DNA of 64,000 nt from Ctena decussata (GCA_963989385.1 OZ022505.1:58903737-58967736), one strand, 5' to 3'; counted from the first letter of the stretch, positions 44,297 to 55,515 are shown. Numbers and translations: made by a program. Notes: generated from the sequence alone by a model not told the origin.

Positions 44297-45380
44297 TAAC
44301 GTAAAAGCAAATATTGTGCATGCTTATTGTTTTCATGTATTCGAGTTGAAAAGCATTGTTCACTGTTTTTCAATAAATAGGTCCATTTCCCAAAATAAAA
44401 AAGTGAAAAATGAAGTTTCAGCAGTTTTTTTTATTATTTTTGATCCAAAATAAAGTACCACGCTTCCTCGGTATAAATCTAGAGATTTGAATACAACACT
44501 TCAGCCTTTTCTGAGAACTGGTGGCTGAATTAGTGCTGTTGGAAGCACTGAATTTCAAAATGACTTTCGTTACCCCACAAGAAACACACCTTCATATGTT
44601 TACAAGCAGCGATGTTTACATCTGTTCACATATCTGATAGTTAGTAGACTATTATGTTCTTGATTAAAAAGAGTCTTTGATATATCGTTTCACTTTTAAG
44701 CTTTTGGTGATTTCTACAAACTTTACCATGGAAGTGTTTCATACATGTTTATTGGACGCCTACTATTTCAACAGTACAAGACAGCACCCGGTACTCAGTA
44801 AAACAGTTAGACAAAAACATCCTGTAGTGACAAAGCACATTTACACAGTCAGGAAACACCAGGAAAAGCGATGTATCAAATTAATAATCACAATAACAAA
44901 CCAGGTGACATAGTAACGAAGGTTTACTGAATCAAAATCAAATTGAAATACTAAGTTTCTTTCCCTGCATTTACCCCTAAGAAGGACTGCCATCTATATC
45001 ATACTTCGAAATTACGAAGATTTTTCAATTTTGACTGCTTATTTGCCTGAAAAAGCAATAAAACCTTTGTTACCATTTTAAAACACTTATTATAAAACCT
45101 TTGTTACCATTTTAAAACACTTGTTACCATTACTCTCAGATCTATAATCCGTCAAAAAAATCTTGATTTTATTATTTCAGTATTCTTTCTTTGGGATTTA
45201 AGAGTATAAGAGATTGTTCCTTGCATGAGCATACATAAATTTATGTGAAATAAAACATAACAGACAGACAGACAGAAACTTTTATTTCTCTCAGGTCATA
45301 TAAATATGACATATGAGGTAACTACTAAAATAATACAGAGGTGGTTCAGCCAATATTAACCCATCGATCACACATCTAAG
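44297..45380. other. No gene; short duplications
   Basis: A 36-bp tandem duplication containing AAAACCTTTGTTACCATTTT lies at 45057-45122, and a (CAGA)n run at 45258-45274. The 78-codon frame at 44677-44913 has no recognisable feature. Confidence 0.5.
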
Positions 45381-45381
45381 A

Positions 45382-45450
45382 AACAACCTTCAACCAACGC
45401 TGATTCTGCGTCATGACGCCGAATCAACGCTGGTTCAACGTCGTTTCAAC
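45382..45450. repeat. Fragment of the TTGATTCAACG repeat family
   Basis: GCGTCATGACGCCGAATCAA and GCTGGTTCAACGTCGTTTCA resemble the centre of the TIR element at 63843-63983 in the same orientation. Confidence 0.55.
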
Positions 45451-45455
45451 CCTTG

Positions 45456-46820
45456 GTACTCACTGGGATAATACAATAGGAAATATGACGAGGAAGAGAC
45501 TAAAATAGAGATAAAGGAATAGGGAGTAACAGTTAAAGCAAAATAAAACAACGGCAGTGCTAATTCGGCATTATGTTCAAGCCTATGGGGAGCAGACTGG
45601 TAAGATATAATCACAATATATGCAGATACACAAGCAGAAGACATAACCTTCAGACTTCCACATATGCCGATACCGTAATTACCTCCCCTAATTTACCACT
45701 ACCGCTGATATATACGTCGAATAAAGAATGTAGATACAAATTAATACAAACTTTCTACAAACTGTCCGATTTCATACAAAATTTAATAATGCAGAAATAG
45801 TACATGAACACCCCACACACTCGAATGTTGACAGAACCACGATAGGATCAGTTCTCGCCTGCTCCTAGGGTAGCCCCGCATACGGTCGGTGACAGTCCAA
45901 GTGTCAGCGAGCGCATGAGGGTCTGTCCCAAAGCAGGCGGATAGCAGCAAAACCAACAAGGAGAAGGCGCGACCACTTTCGGATGTGTTGGGTGTTTTAC
46001 AACAATAAAATGACACGGTCTACTTAGTTACAGGTATAGCTTCTAATATATGTAACGGCCTACTTTACTCCCTCTAGTTGTACACGTGCATCTTGAGCTG
46101 AGCCCCGGATAAGGAAGCAGTCAACAACCGTAACTCAATAAAATAAAATAAAAAAATAATAATAATCATAAAAATAATAAATAAATAAAGATAATTATAA
46201 TGTAGAGGGAGAAAAAAGAGAGCATTGTTGAGTCCCCTCTTTGGTCCTTTCCAATGAGGGGTCACAACATATGCTCTCATATATGACAAATACATAAACA
46301 CGTTCCAAATCTGAGGCTCATGTGCATATTTCAATGTATGGTGAATGATTCTTAAAGGGATAGAAATAATAGTGAAAAACATACGGCTATTTATAAACAA
46401 CATACCAAAGAAGGATAATTAATTAAAGAATATAAGGTAAGATAATGCATGTCTAAGTCTAATGTTATGGGCGTTTGTCCGTAGATTCCATTAGCACGAT
46501 TCTGCCTACTTATACGGGCCAGGGCATGCGAAATACGCTTGGAACTATTTTTCTTACAGCAACCTGGAAATATCAAGACTAGACTGCGCAAGCACACAGA
46601 CTAATTCGGGCACTCACAACTGGCACATAAATATCCGATATTCGTCCATAAAATGATATCCGATAACAATACACATGTTGCGAAAATTAAAACTCAGTCA
46701 TACTTCAGCAAAGTTTATTTAGAAGCAATAATAATTTGCATACATGTATTTGCAAAAACTAGTGACTAACAAGGATATATAAATTTCATCAGATCATCAA
46801 TATGATGAGATAAATGGAGC
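45456..46820. other. AT-rich DNA without a supported gene
   Basis: An (AATAA)n-rich tract lies at 46138-46190. The minus-strand 77-codon frame at 45783-46016 has a hydrophobic stretch near its start (LLVLLLSACF) but no homology I recognise. Confidence 0.5.
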
Positions 46821-47040
46821 GGTGCCATATTCATAAAGCCACTAAGTCGTTGCTATGCGGTTGCTAAGGCTAAATATCTATAAAGGAGATTCCCTACAAC
46901 TATGAAATTTGGTCTGGAGGAACAGTCTTTGTAAGACTGTTCCTCCAGAGCAAATTTCATAGTTTTAGGGAATCTCCTTCAAAGAAATTTAGCCTTAGCA
47001 ACAGCATAGCAACCACCTAAGTCGTTTTATGAATACGGCC
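46821..47040. mobile_element. 220-bp near-perfect palindromic MITE
   Basis: The two halves are reverse complements almost end to end: GTTGCTAAGGCTAAAT, GGAGATTCCCTA and CTGGAGGAACAGTCTTTGTA are mirrored at about 46930-47040. The centre is at about 46932. Confidence 0.9.
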
Positions 47041-47052
47041 CCAGGAGTACAA

Positions 47053-47176
47053 TTCTAGGGGTCACAAGATCTATCCCCCGCTTCTCCGGTCTTTCGGATG
47101 GGACTTTTAACCAAGGTCCCGTCTCTGTATGACCTAGCTGTTGGCAGGACGTTCAACCAGAGTTCACTCACTCACT
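47053..47176 (+). mobile_element. SINE family S2, 5'-truncated fragment
   Basis: From the B-box-like GGGGTCACAAGATCTATCCC through CGCTTCTCCGGTCTTTCGGA to GACGTTCAACCAGAGTTCAC and a (CACT)n tail it matches the 3' two-thirds of the SINE at 50254-50421. Confidence 0.8.
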
Positions 47177-47602
47177 GATAAGACAATACCGGAATAATCT
47201 TTGCAACACATGAGGGTCTAGCTTTAAAGCTTCGTTAGTGACGGATAAAGAAAGCTTGCATACCAAACCTTTCTCTGTGCATGAAATAAATTTGGCTTAA
47301 CTGTTATTAAAACAATGCTCTGACTTTCCAAGTACGCTGAACAAACATTTTGAGTAATCTTCTGTTGACTTCTTGGAAACGTTTTCAGAATGATAATATG
47401 TAATGTGGTAAGAAGTCTGAAATACTAGTACCCAAAACGTACATTTTCGGGTCTTACAATGCCTTTTAGATGTATTCACCATAGTATGAGGAAATAGAGG
47501 CATAGCAATGCCACATTAATAGCGCTAGAAGCACAGAAAGGATCGTTTTCATATGTTTGTAACGAAAGATTAAGTAACGAAGGCTTATATGTACCAAAAT
47601 CA
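47177..47602. other. No gene seen
   Basis: The minus-strand 68-codon frame at 47297-47503 shows no domain or repeat relation. Confidence 0.5.
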
Positions 47603-47845
47603 GGCCCCGAGGTTATAAAACTTTTTTCATGCTCAACTCAGCTGAGCATGAAATTTTTTCTGCTCATAAATTTTGAAATGCCAACAATTGTTGGCATTTT
47701 AATATTTATGAGTAGAAAAAATAGCCTTCTTGGCTTATCTGAGCCTGAAAAATGCTGAATTTCTTGGTATTTTTATATTAATGGGCATTTTAAATTTCAT
47801 GCTCAGCTGAGTTGAGCATGAAAAAAGTTTTATAACCTCGGGGCC
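47603..47845. mobile_element. 243-bp MITE with 53-bp perfect TIRs
   Basis: GGCCCCGAGGTTATAAAACT begins the left end, and AGTTTTATAACCTCGGGGCC ends the right. The arms agree over about 53 bp, and each contains its own near-palindrome (CATGCTCAACTCAGCTGAGC). The interior has TGCCAACAATTGTTGGCA, a further perfect palindrome. Confidence 0.92.
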
Positions 47846-48088
47846 AGGACTTTTACTAACGCATGAGTAAGCATGTATCTTGTTTAGTATCCAACAGACC
47901 AATGATAGATTCTATTTGTCACTGAACGTCGGGGGTGGTGTCCACCTTATCAGTCTGGTAAAACTGCATATGGCCACACAAAACACTACAAACACAGATT
48001 TATCTGACTTGAGAATAATTCTTTGTTTGAGAAAATCTTGAGTTTCTGTTGAAAAAATTTTAGCTTGAAATGTCATTGAAAAATTGGC
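47846..48088. other. No gene seen
   Basis: Short spacer. The minus-strand 74-codon frame at 47912-48136 has no recognisable domain. Confidence 0.5.
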
Positions 48089-48345
48089 GGAGCATGGCAT
48101 ACATTGTTTGCCATGCTCCGGAACCAAAGACGCCATGTATCTGTTACCACAGCAACTATCAGTTCATACTGATGTCTAAGTGTCGTCATCAAGACGTCAT
48201 TCCGCAAAGGTACTAAGGACAGCAGTTGGTAATTCCATAGTTGCTATCATAGTAACAGATCTATAGCATCATCTCACTTATAATTCGAGAGGAACATGGC
48301 ATACAACTTATGCCATGCTCTTCTCGAATTATAAGTGAGATGCCA
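48089..48345. repeat. Nested palindromes 3' of zinc-finger gene 3
   Basis: GGAGCATGGCATACA at about 48090 pairs with TTTGCCATGCTCC. At 48271-48341 ATCTCACTTATAATTCGAGA is mirrored around a second GCATGGCATACA...TATGCCATGC loop. ATCTGTTACCACAGCAACTA (48138) also pairs with TAGTTGCTATCATAGTAACA (48238). The two small hairpins are related in sequence. Confidence 0.85.
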
Positions 48346-48522
48346 CCTAAAATTCATACCATGGAATAGTGTGATTTTCTCAAACCTATAATTCATTCTC
48401 AAATAATTTAATTCTCTGTATACACACACTGAGGTAATGTGCCTGTTATCGCTTCGTAACCAGGGACTGTGGCCTCATTAAAAAGGCATGACTGGAAAAA
48501 ACAACAACCTTAACTCTTCACT

Positions 48523-49815
48523 TCAGTCATCATAAGCACATGAATCGTCTCTTTTATGTACTAGCAAGTGTTTCTTCAAGTATTCTAATGTTTTAAAGTC
48601 TCTTCCACAGATGTTGCAAACAAACGATTCTCCTGAATGAATAAGCATGTGTTTCTTTAAGCTGTCTGCCCTTGAAAAGTGTTTTCCACAGGTGCCACAC
48701 ACATGCAGCTTCTCACCTGTATGAGTACGCATGTGTCTCAGTTTGTTTCCTACTTGCCTGAACAAATCACCACAGATATCACATGCATGGGGTTTCTTTC
48801 CTAAATGGATATACGTGTGTGTTTCAAATTTTTCTTTATCTCTAAACCTTTTATCACAGATACCACAAGCATATGGTTTCTCCGCAGTATGACTAAGTAT
48901 ATGTTTCTTCAAGTTTGGTGCCCTTGTAAACTGTTTATCACATAGATCACACGAATAGGATTTTCCTTCATTATGACTAAGCATGTGCCTTTTCGCGTTT
49001 CCCGGCTGACTAAACCTTTCACCGCAGACATCGCAAGCATACGGCTTCTCTCCTGTATGAATCAGCATGTGTTTTTTCAAGGTGTGTGTTCTTATAAACA
49101 TCTTACCACAGAGCTCACAAGCATGTGGTCTCTCTCCAGTATGCCTGCGCAAGTGAATCTTTAAAACTGTGGCCTTTTCAAACTGTTTGTCACAAAAATC
49201 ACAAGGATATAGTTTCCCTCCAGTATGAATAAGCATGTGTTTCTTCAGACTTAATTCCTGTTTAAACTGTTCACCGCAGATATCACAAGCATGTGGTTTC
49301 TCTTCGAAATGAAGCCGCATATGTCTTTTTACACTTTCTAATCGAGTAAACTGCTGACCACACAGCTGACAACTACTTGGTTTCTTTCCAGTATGACTGA
49401 GCATGTGAATTTTCAAATTTTTTGACTGTAAAAACTGCTCACCACATACATTACAGGTGTGTGGTTCTGCTTCAAAGTGAGTCAGCATGTGTCTTTTCAA
49501 AGATTGTGTACCTTTAAACTTTTTGCCACAGACTTCACAAGCATGCGGAGTCTCTACAGTATGAACAAGCATGTGTCTTTTAAGGTTTCCACTGTGTGAA
49601 AACTGCATGTCACAAACTTGACAACAATGTGGTTTCTTCCCTGTATGACTGAGCACAAACTGTTCTATGGCTCGTTCTTGTGAAAACTGTTGGCTATAGA
49701 CATCGAAATCATTTGGTTTCTCTCTTGTATGAATAAGCGTGTCTTCTTCCTTACGATTCATATCCATATCCGTATAAGCTGATCTACTGGCTTCGTCTGT
49801 GGTATTGTCAAACAT
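48523..49815 (-). CDS. C2H2 zinc-finger protein 3 (13 intact fingers)
   Basis: This 430-codon frame has no internal stop or frameshift. An acidic, Ser/Asp-rich start of about 35 residues precedes one degenerate finger whose two Cys are Phe and Tyr (FDVYSQQF). Thirteen complete C-x2-C-x12-H-x3-H fingers follow, then a short KRDDSCAYDD end. Linkers are a mix of TGEKP-type and diverged forms (FEAEPHT, NEGKSYS). Recognition helices differ from finger to finger, unlike the homogeneous genes 1 and 2, suggesting an older array under sequence-specific selection. The ATG has G at -3. No KRAB, BTB or zinc-finger-associated domain is visible. It likely acts in the nucleus as a DNA-binding regulator; target unknown. 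Confidence 0.88.
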   Translation of the reverse strand: MFDNTTDEASRSAYTDMDMNRKEEDTLIHTREKPNDFDVYSQQFSQERAIEQFVLSHTGKKPHCCQVCDMQFSHSGNLKRHMLVHTVETPHACEVCGKKFKGTQSLKRHMLTHFEAEPHTCNVCGEQFLQSKNLKIHMLSHTGKKPSSCQLCGQQFTRLESVKRHMRLHFEEKPHACDICGEQFKQELSLKKHMLIHTGGKLYPCDFCDKQFEKATVLKIHLRRHTGERPHACELCGKMFIRTHTLKKHMLIHTGEKPYACDVCGERFSQPGNAKRHMLSHNEGKSYSCDLCDKQFTRAPNLKKHILSHTAEKPYACGICDKRFRDKEKFETHTYIHLGKKPHACDICGDLFRQVGNKLRHMRTHTGEKLHVCGTCGKHFSRADSLKKHMLIHSGESFVCNICGRDFKTLEYLKKHLLVHKRDDSCAYDD

Positions 49816-49869
49816 TTCTGCTTCAGCAAAGCACCTTTAAGACGATTAGAAAATAAATCAATAAAATAT

Positions 49870-50105
49870 GAGCCGTGGCACGAGAAAACCAACAAAGTGG
49901 TTGTGTACCCAGCCCAGACTCAGATTAGCCTGGACATTAGCCTGGGCTGATCAGATTCTTCGCTAAGCGCTTAAAGGGTAGCTAAGTGTCTATGCTACCT
50001 CCATGCGAACAACGAAGACTCTCATCAGATTTGGCGAATGCCCAGGCTGATCTGAGTCTGTGCTGGGCGCACAACCACTTTCTTGGTTTTCTCTGTCGTG
50101 GCTCA
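49870..50105. mobile_element. MITE family M1, copy c
   Basis: It is bounded by GAGCCGTGGCACGAGAAAAC and TTCTCTGTCGTGGCTCA. It is followed by a ~44-bp spacer (50108-50151) that recurs just before copy d (56069-56112), containing TATCATGTGAATGGATACAT. Confidence 0.85.
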
Positions 50106-50253
50106 AAAACAAATATTTATTTTAAAACCTTATCATGTGAATGGATACATATTTATTCGCCATTTTTTCAGCAGAAACAACTTGCGACTGCCTGCTTGCT
50201 TCCCTTTTTAACAAAATCATTCCTAAATGGGGATTTTTTTTATGGAAAGAGTC

Positions 50254-50421
50254 AGGAGCGGCTGTAGCGTAGTGGATAACACTCCAGACTACCAATCCAG
50301 GGGTCGCAAGTTCGATCCCCCGCTTCTCCGGTCTTTCGGATGAGACTTTAAACCGAGATCCCGTCTCCATGTGACCTCGTTGTTGGTGGGACGTTAAACC
50401 CGAGTTCACTCACTCACTCAC
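50254..50421 (+). mobile_element. SINE family S2, complete copy with 13-bp target duplication
   Basis: The head (AGGAGCGGCTGTAGCGTAGT through CGCAAGTTCGATCCCCCGCT) has tRNA-type A and B boxes but poor anticodon pairing. The body includes CTCCGGTCTTTCGGATGAGA. The 3' end is GGGACGTTAAACCCGAGTTC and a (CACT)n tail. TATGGAAAGAGTC flanks both sides (50241-50253, 50422-50434). Confidence 0.92.
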
Positions 50422-50588
50422 TATGGAAAGAGTCTGCTTCTCCAGGGAGCAAATTGTTTCCTTAAAGAGAAACACCGACACTCTCAATGAAATTATCTTC
50501 CCTAACTACTCCTAAGTCTGCACAGTTTGCTTGGCCATATCTATACCGATACTTAGGAATTTTACGGTAGCATTCACTGAGTATATTT

Positions 50589-50617
50589 GAGCCGTGACAT
50601 GACAAAACGAACAAAGC
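50589..50617 (+). mobile_element. MITE family M1, terminal fragment e
   Basis: GAGCCGTGACATGACAAAAC matches the left end of the family, and similarity is lost after about 29 bp. Confidence 0.65.
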
Positions 50618-52900
50618 ATCTCCAACAATGACTCCGATGGCAGATATTGGAAAAATTTACGCGGTCTGAAGATGTAAAATAATGGCGACAGTCGATGCAC
50701 AAAATTGTAAAAAGGACTAAAATGATTTTATTTCACATCTTCAAAACTTAACCCAAATAACGCAGAATTGAAATAGGCATATAATCCCATAAGTAGGGGG
50801 TTCAGATGACGTAACGTCATCGCGTAATTTACTAGTTGCGTGCTAAAAATATCCCCTTTTTATCACGTTGTATTGCTGTAGTTTAAAATAATTTTGTCAT
50901 TATTTTTATGAAGAATAATGAAAACAGCCTTCTTTTTAATTATAGGGCATTTTCAGTGCCAAAAATTCTGTTTTACATTAAAATAACCGCCGTCGAGTTT
51001 CCTTTAACGTCATTATGACGTGGCCGCATTTTCCCGATTGTTTACAACATAGTGGGGTGCCTTGAAACAGTTTCCGCGGCAACGTGTTAGCGTGATAAGT
51101 TAGACAGACCAATCAAATGAATTCTGAGATAGTGACCTTTACGAGGTTGATTGCCTCGGTAAAATCCGATCGTTAACAAGAAAACTAGAGCAATTTGACT
51201 GAAATAAGCCGAATTTTAACAGGTAAATAACTGTTTTGCAAAACCGAGGCACTCAGATTTGAATTCTCTGACCTATAATCCACAAAAACCATTTCAACTC
51301 TATGCCATGAGCTATTTTATATGCCGCGGAAATCATTGTTTGGAGAGATGGTATCGGCGATATTAATGCCGTTTCTCCACCCGCCGTTACGCTAAATTTG
51401 ACGTCAGGATTTTCATCACTTAATCGAGGGCTTCCCCGAAACTATGATTATGCGGTCGATATTTATTGTGTTAAGCAAATTTAATCGAGTCGGTTTTGAA
51501 CTAAATTACTGTGTTTTGCTGTCTTCCATACATTTTTAAATTCAAAGCAAAGGAAAGCGAAAGTGAAAGTATCTGTAAAATTTATTATTTACCGTAAATC
51601 AACTTTGGTCGGCGTTAATCAGTATTATTTGGCTTTTTCCCCGCATGAAAATTATGTAAACACATAAATATAAACATATATTCAATTGTCATAAAATGCA
51701 TATTCTCATATCATTTTCTGTCACAATTCAAAAGATTTTATTCCAAGTATATCAAAAGTATTGCAGTCGACAATTAAAGATCAGCATACATTTAAGGAGT
51801 ACTCGTAGCTCAGAGGATTTAGCACTGAGCTAGCGGTTTGATTCTCGCTGTAGGCAAAACTTTTTTCAACCGTAAATAGGGTTCCATTGCACACATCCTT
51901 TCATTTTTTTCTTGTCGTCCTCATATGACTGAATGCTCTTGAAAAAGTCGTAAAATGCGTCATTTAATCTATTTCGCCTCCCCCCACCCATATTATAAAA
52001 CCCACAGAAATATCAAAGAATGCCTACATAATAGTGCCTTTGTATTGGTCAAACAGTACAAAACCAAGATGAATATCAACTTGGAGTTTATTTTCTTTAT
52101 GTCAGTCCTAAATGAAGTTGTTATTTAAATTTGTATATTTATTTTTTGGTACCATCAATTTCCGTTATCGCACTAGTCTGCTGCGGCCGCTGCTAAAGTT
52201 GGACTATGCACCTTAAAGTCTCCATAGTACTTTCTACTCTACTCACAGTGATAGAACGTCTAAATCAACCTTCACGTTTGATAATAAATGAGAATGTGGG
52301 TTTATGAGCATATATACTGAATCACATAACTGTTGCAAAGAGTAAGGGAAACAATGTGTTTGGATAACCAAATTTAGTGCTACAGATGCGGCTTTCCATA
52401 TTCAACTTTTTTAAAGTCTCCAATCCTCAAGAAGGCTGAAATAAAAAAAATGATGGGAAAATAGCTCTTCCTTTCCTGGTTCCCCGTCGAACTATGCAAT
52501 ATTATGAAAAAGCGCGCCAGGTTTGTACGCTGTATTTTTACCGTTTATTGGAAGATCATTTTAGTTGCCAATTTATAGTACCCGGACTATTTTAAGTGAA
52601 ACTTAACGATGTTTTATTTGTTTAAACTATATCAGGGTCATTTATAATGAATCTTTAGGAAGAATCTTGCAGCGATAAGTCACAATAAAAGATTACACAA
52701 ATAAAGGGTCTTTAAGTTACTTACTGATCAGCTGACAAACATTGTCAACTGGTCAGCCAAAAATAAATCATGAAAGGAACGTTCTATGGTCTGTGAAAAT
52801 ATTTCAAGGATTTGTATCAGGTCTTCTTTACTAAGTTCTTTACTAAGAATGAATTTTGAAAGATCTTCTGGAAACAAGGCAGACATTAAAGAAACGGGTA
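50618..52900. other. Non-coding DNA with CRE-like palindromes and a tRNA-like scrap
   Basis: No gene is supported. TGACGTAACGTCA at 50807-50819 and ACGTCATTATGACGT at 51007-51021 are palindromes built of TGACGT half-sites. At about 51800-51850, CGTAGCTCAGAGGATTTAGC and GGTTTGATTCTCGC look like tRNA A and B boxes, but no anticodon arm fits between them. Confidence 0.5.
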
Positions 52901-53222
52901 CACTGCTAAAATAAACGGTAGATTTTACTGTAAAATAACTGGCAACCAGCTGCCAGTCCTTTTACCGTTATTTTACGGGCGCCCGTAAAAATTGCAGGAA
53001 TTATCAAGCAGAGTGGGACAGAAAAGAGCAGATGTCGTTTTGGTTAGATAGCCCCTCAACAATACAAAGTTATTTTAGAGTGCGCCAAGTTAACTTAAAA
53101 CTTCCGTTTCGTGATTTCCAATAATGTCTTACAGGCAAAAAACCCGTAAAAATAACGGGAAAAGGACTGGCAGCCGGTTTCCAGTTATTCTACCGTAAAA
53201 TCTACAGTATTTTTTTACAGTG
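52901..53222. mobile_element. MITE family M2, copy 1
   Basis: TA-flanked, with CACTG and CAGTG ends. Long imperfect TIRs include AACTGGCAACCAGCTGCCAG and TTTTACGGGCGCCCGTAAAA. The other copies are 60262-60575 and 60760-61078. Confidence 0.9.
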
Positions 53223-53574
53223 TACAAGAGACTTGGTTTCATTGAGTCAGTTCAAGTGCAGTAATTTACTGTTGCAACACTGCCAATGCCCCCCCCCCCC
53301 CCCCAGCACCCCGGCTTCGGCGGAACTATTTTCGAACTGACTCAGAATGAGTCCAATGATCCCATTATGTGATATGCACTATGGTGAAGTATGGGGACAC
53401 TTTTTATACGGCTGCCACACTGCACTTAACATTAGTTGCACTGAACCGACTTCAATTTAACTGTTTTCTAACTGTCAAATGACCACCCTAAAGGAATGGA
53501 AAAAAAGATAATCTGCATTATTATAGTAAACCCGGGGATACAATTCTAAGTACGGTGGTTGTGGGAAGGGGGAG
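53223..53574. other. No gene; poly-C run
   Basis: A 16-base C homopolymer lies at 53289-53304. Confidence 0.5.
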
Positions 53575-53815
53575 GAGGGGTAGCAGTCATGGTTGCGATC
53601 GGGCGATGGTGCCTGGTAAATTTCAGTGCCGAGGCGTCCAACTAATGTATATGGATAATAGAAGTGTAAGGGTCTACTGTGTTTGCAGTAGTTGTGGGTG
53701 GGGTAATTTGGATATTTCTTCCCTCGCCTGTCATATCTCTTCTTTCTCTCCCTCTCTGGGAGACAGCTCGACACAGATTGAAATACTGTTTCAAAGAGTT
53801 GTTAAACCTCATACT
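53575..53815 (+). mobile_element. SINE-like repeat S3, copy 1 (diverged)
   Basis: CAGTGCCGAGGCGTCCAACT, GTCTACTGTGTTTGCAGTAG, CTCTCTGGGAGACAGCTCGA and GTTGTTAAACCTCAT align in order with the better copy at 59303-59513. The open frames over it (53555-53953 plus, 53475-53774 minus) are repeat-derived. Confidence 0.65.
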
Positions 53816-54029
53816 ACATGTACCTACCAATTAACCAAGTACGGGGAGACTGATGCTAAATGTTATTTGCTATTTATTACGGTCCCAAATGATAAAAGAA
53901 CATATGGTCTTTACTCATGTATGACAACACATAGACACGCTTGGATGAGCTAATTTTTTTACAAGAATATGTTATATTTACTAACCAGATGTGCATATTT
54001 TGCAATATAAGCATATCTTACAGATGTAT
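53816..54029. other. Short unannotated spacer
   Basis: No feature is seen. Confidence 0.5.
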
Positions 54030-54790
54030 TTAATTTCATGAATGAGATAGTGACTTGTATCTGTTGCGAGAAGTGGTTAAGCGAGACGTGCATTTCGGGG
54101 TTTACCTTCTTTTTTCATAGAAATGCAGGTTTTACAGAAAGTTTGACCAACAAAAAAGCAAACCAAGTTACCTTGGAAACAAGAGAATCACTTAAAAATG
54201 CGAGCAAATGCTCCAGCTTTAACTAAGTATTGAGGCATACACTAGATCATTTGTGAATTTGCTTTATCCTCTTTTCTCGTAATATCATTTCTTTCAGTTT
54301 GGCCGGCAAACACTGTTTTCGTGGCCATTTTGGGCAAGTGAAAGGCATCCTGGTTACCATGGAAACAGCTGAACCACTGAATAATGCTTGCAAATTGTAA
54401 AACTTGTATAAATGAATTGTGTTAAACTACCTTTAGAATTTGTGACTGTTTCTATTTTTTTTTTTTATTTTGCATTTGATGTCTTTTTATCATGGAAACT
54501 CTGTGTTAGCGGCCATTAAATGGCCGCCACATTACCATGGAAACAAACTCACAAATAAAAGATGCTAGCAAATGGTGCAGCTTTTATAATTGCTTCATAC
54601 ATTGTATCATTTATGAGTTTTCTTTATCATATTCTGTCGTTTTGTCATTATTCTCTTCATATAAAACTCTGACTTTGCTGCCATTTTGAACCAGAAAATG
54701 GCAGCCTGGTTACCATGGAAACGAGTGAACCACTCAAAAATATTTGCTGAAGGTGCCGCCCATATTACTGCATCATACAGTGTATATGAA
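54030..54790 (+). repeat. Tandem array, about 180-bp unit
   Basis: TTACCATGGAAAC (first copy TTACCTTGGAAAC) recurs at about 54168, 54353, 54531 and 54709 (steps 185, 178, 178). Each unit also has a GAACCACT...AAATGCT stretch, a GCATCATACA-like stretch and a GCCATTTTG block before the next unit. Confidence 0.85.
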
Positions 54791-55400
54791 TAAGACTATA
54801 AGTAGAAGACTTAAATCCTTGCCCCAATTTATGCTTAATGAATGAGAAATTCGGTGCCATCAGCACGTATACTGAATACATTGGAGCATGATTACAAAAT
54901 TTGTCGCAATGGCTTGTCGAAAACATGTCATAACTTTTTAACCAAGCACCATATCCTAATAATATACATATCATTTTAGAGGAAATTGAATACGTTTTCT
55001 CATAAAATAGGTAAAAATATGTATATTTGCATTTTTAAAAAGCACCTGAACCCCCTACCATAAGTGCCTAAATATAATCATACAATCATTGTTTGAAAAC
55101 AGAAAAGATCATTTCAGCACCGGCATTCCCATAGAAACAAATAGGAGCTATGGTTTCGTTCCTCATGTTTAAAAAGGACCAATTTAACAGAAAAAGAAAA
55201 TGTTGAAAAATGTTCTTTGAAAAGCTGAAGCATTTTTCTTTTAAAAGCTATTAGGGCCATAACGATTAAACAAGAAATGGTGTTTTTATTGGTTAATTTA
55301 TATAAGTTCCCCCATTAGCGCTCTATATATATAATGCAAAAAAAATATTGGTTTATCCTGGTAGTCAAAATTCCATTGTTGCATATGAGTGGCATGTGCG
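54791..55400. other. No gene seen
   Basis: Near 55046-55068, CCTGAACCCCCTACCATAAG is an imperfect inverse of CATAAGTAGGGGGTTCAGAT at 50789-50808, which might mark the two ends of a 4.3-kb element, but the match is short. Confidence 0.45.
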
Positions 55401-55424
55401 CCCAGGGAGGGTCCTACTAAACAC

Positions 55425-55515
55425 TGCTAAGACACCACAAAGACACCAAAAAACACAAAGACACCACAAAGACACACAAAGACACCACAAAGACACCCCA
55501 AGGACCCACAAAGAC
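55425..55515 (+). repeat. Minisatellite of ACACCACAAAG-type units
   Basis: Eight or so units of 9-13 bp built from AAAGACACCAC occur in tandem. The preceding GGTCCTACTAAACACTGCTA also precedes a single unit (in reverse orientation) near 11170-11215. Confidence 0.85.

Noticed and set aside
45783..46016. 77-codon minus-strand frame with a signal-peptide-like stretch
   Set aside because: There is no homology I recognise, no conserved copy and no transcript evidence; a hydrophobic run alone is weak.
51797..51858. tRNA-like sequence
   Set aside because: A-box and B-box-like strings are only about 15 bp apart with no room for an anticodon arm.
53475..53953. Overlapping frames on both strands up to 132 codons
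   Set aside because: They lie on SINE-like repeat S3 and share its phrases with 59303-59513.
50789..55068. Possible 4.3-kb element bounded by a CATAAG/GGGGGTTCAG inverted pair
   Set aside because: The inverted match is only about 15-20 bp with indels, and no target duplication is visible; too weak to call.
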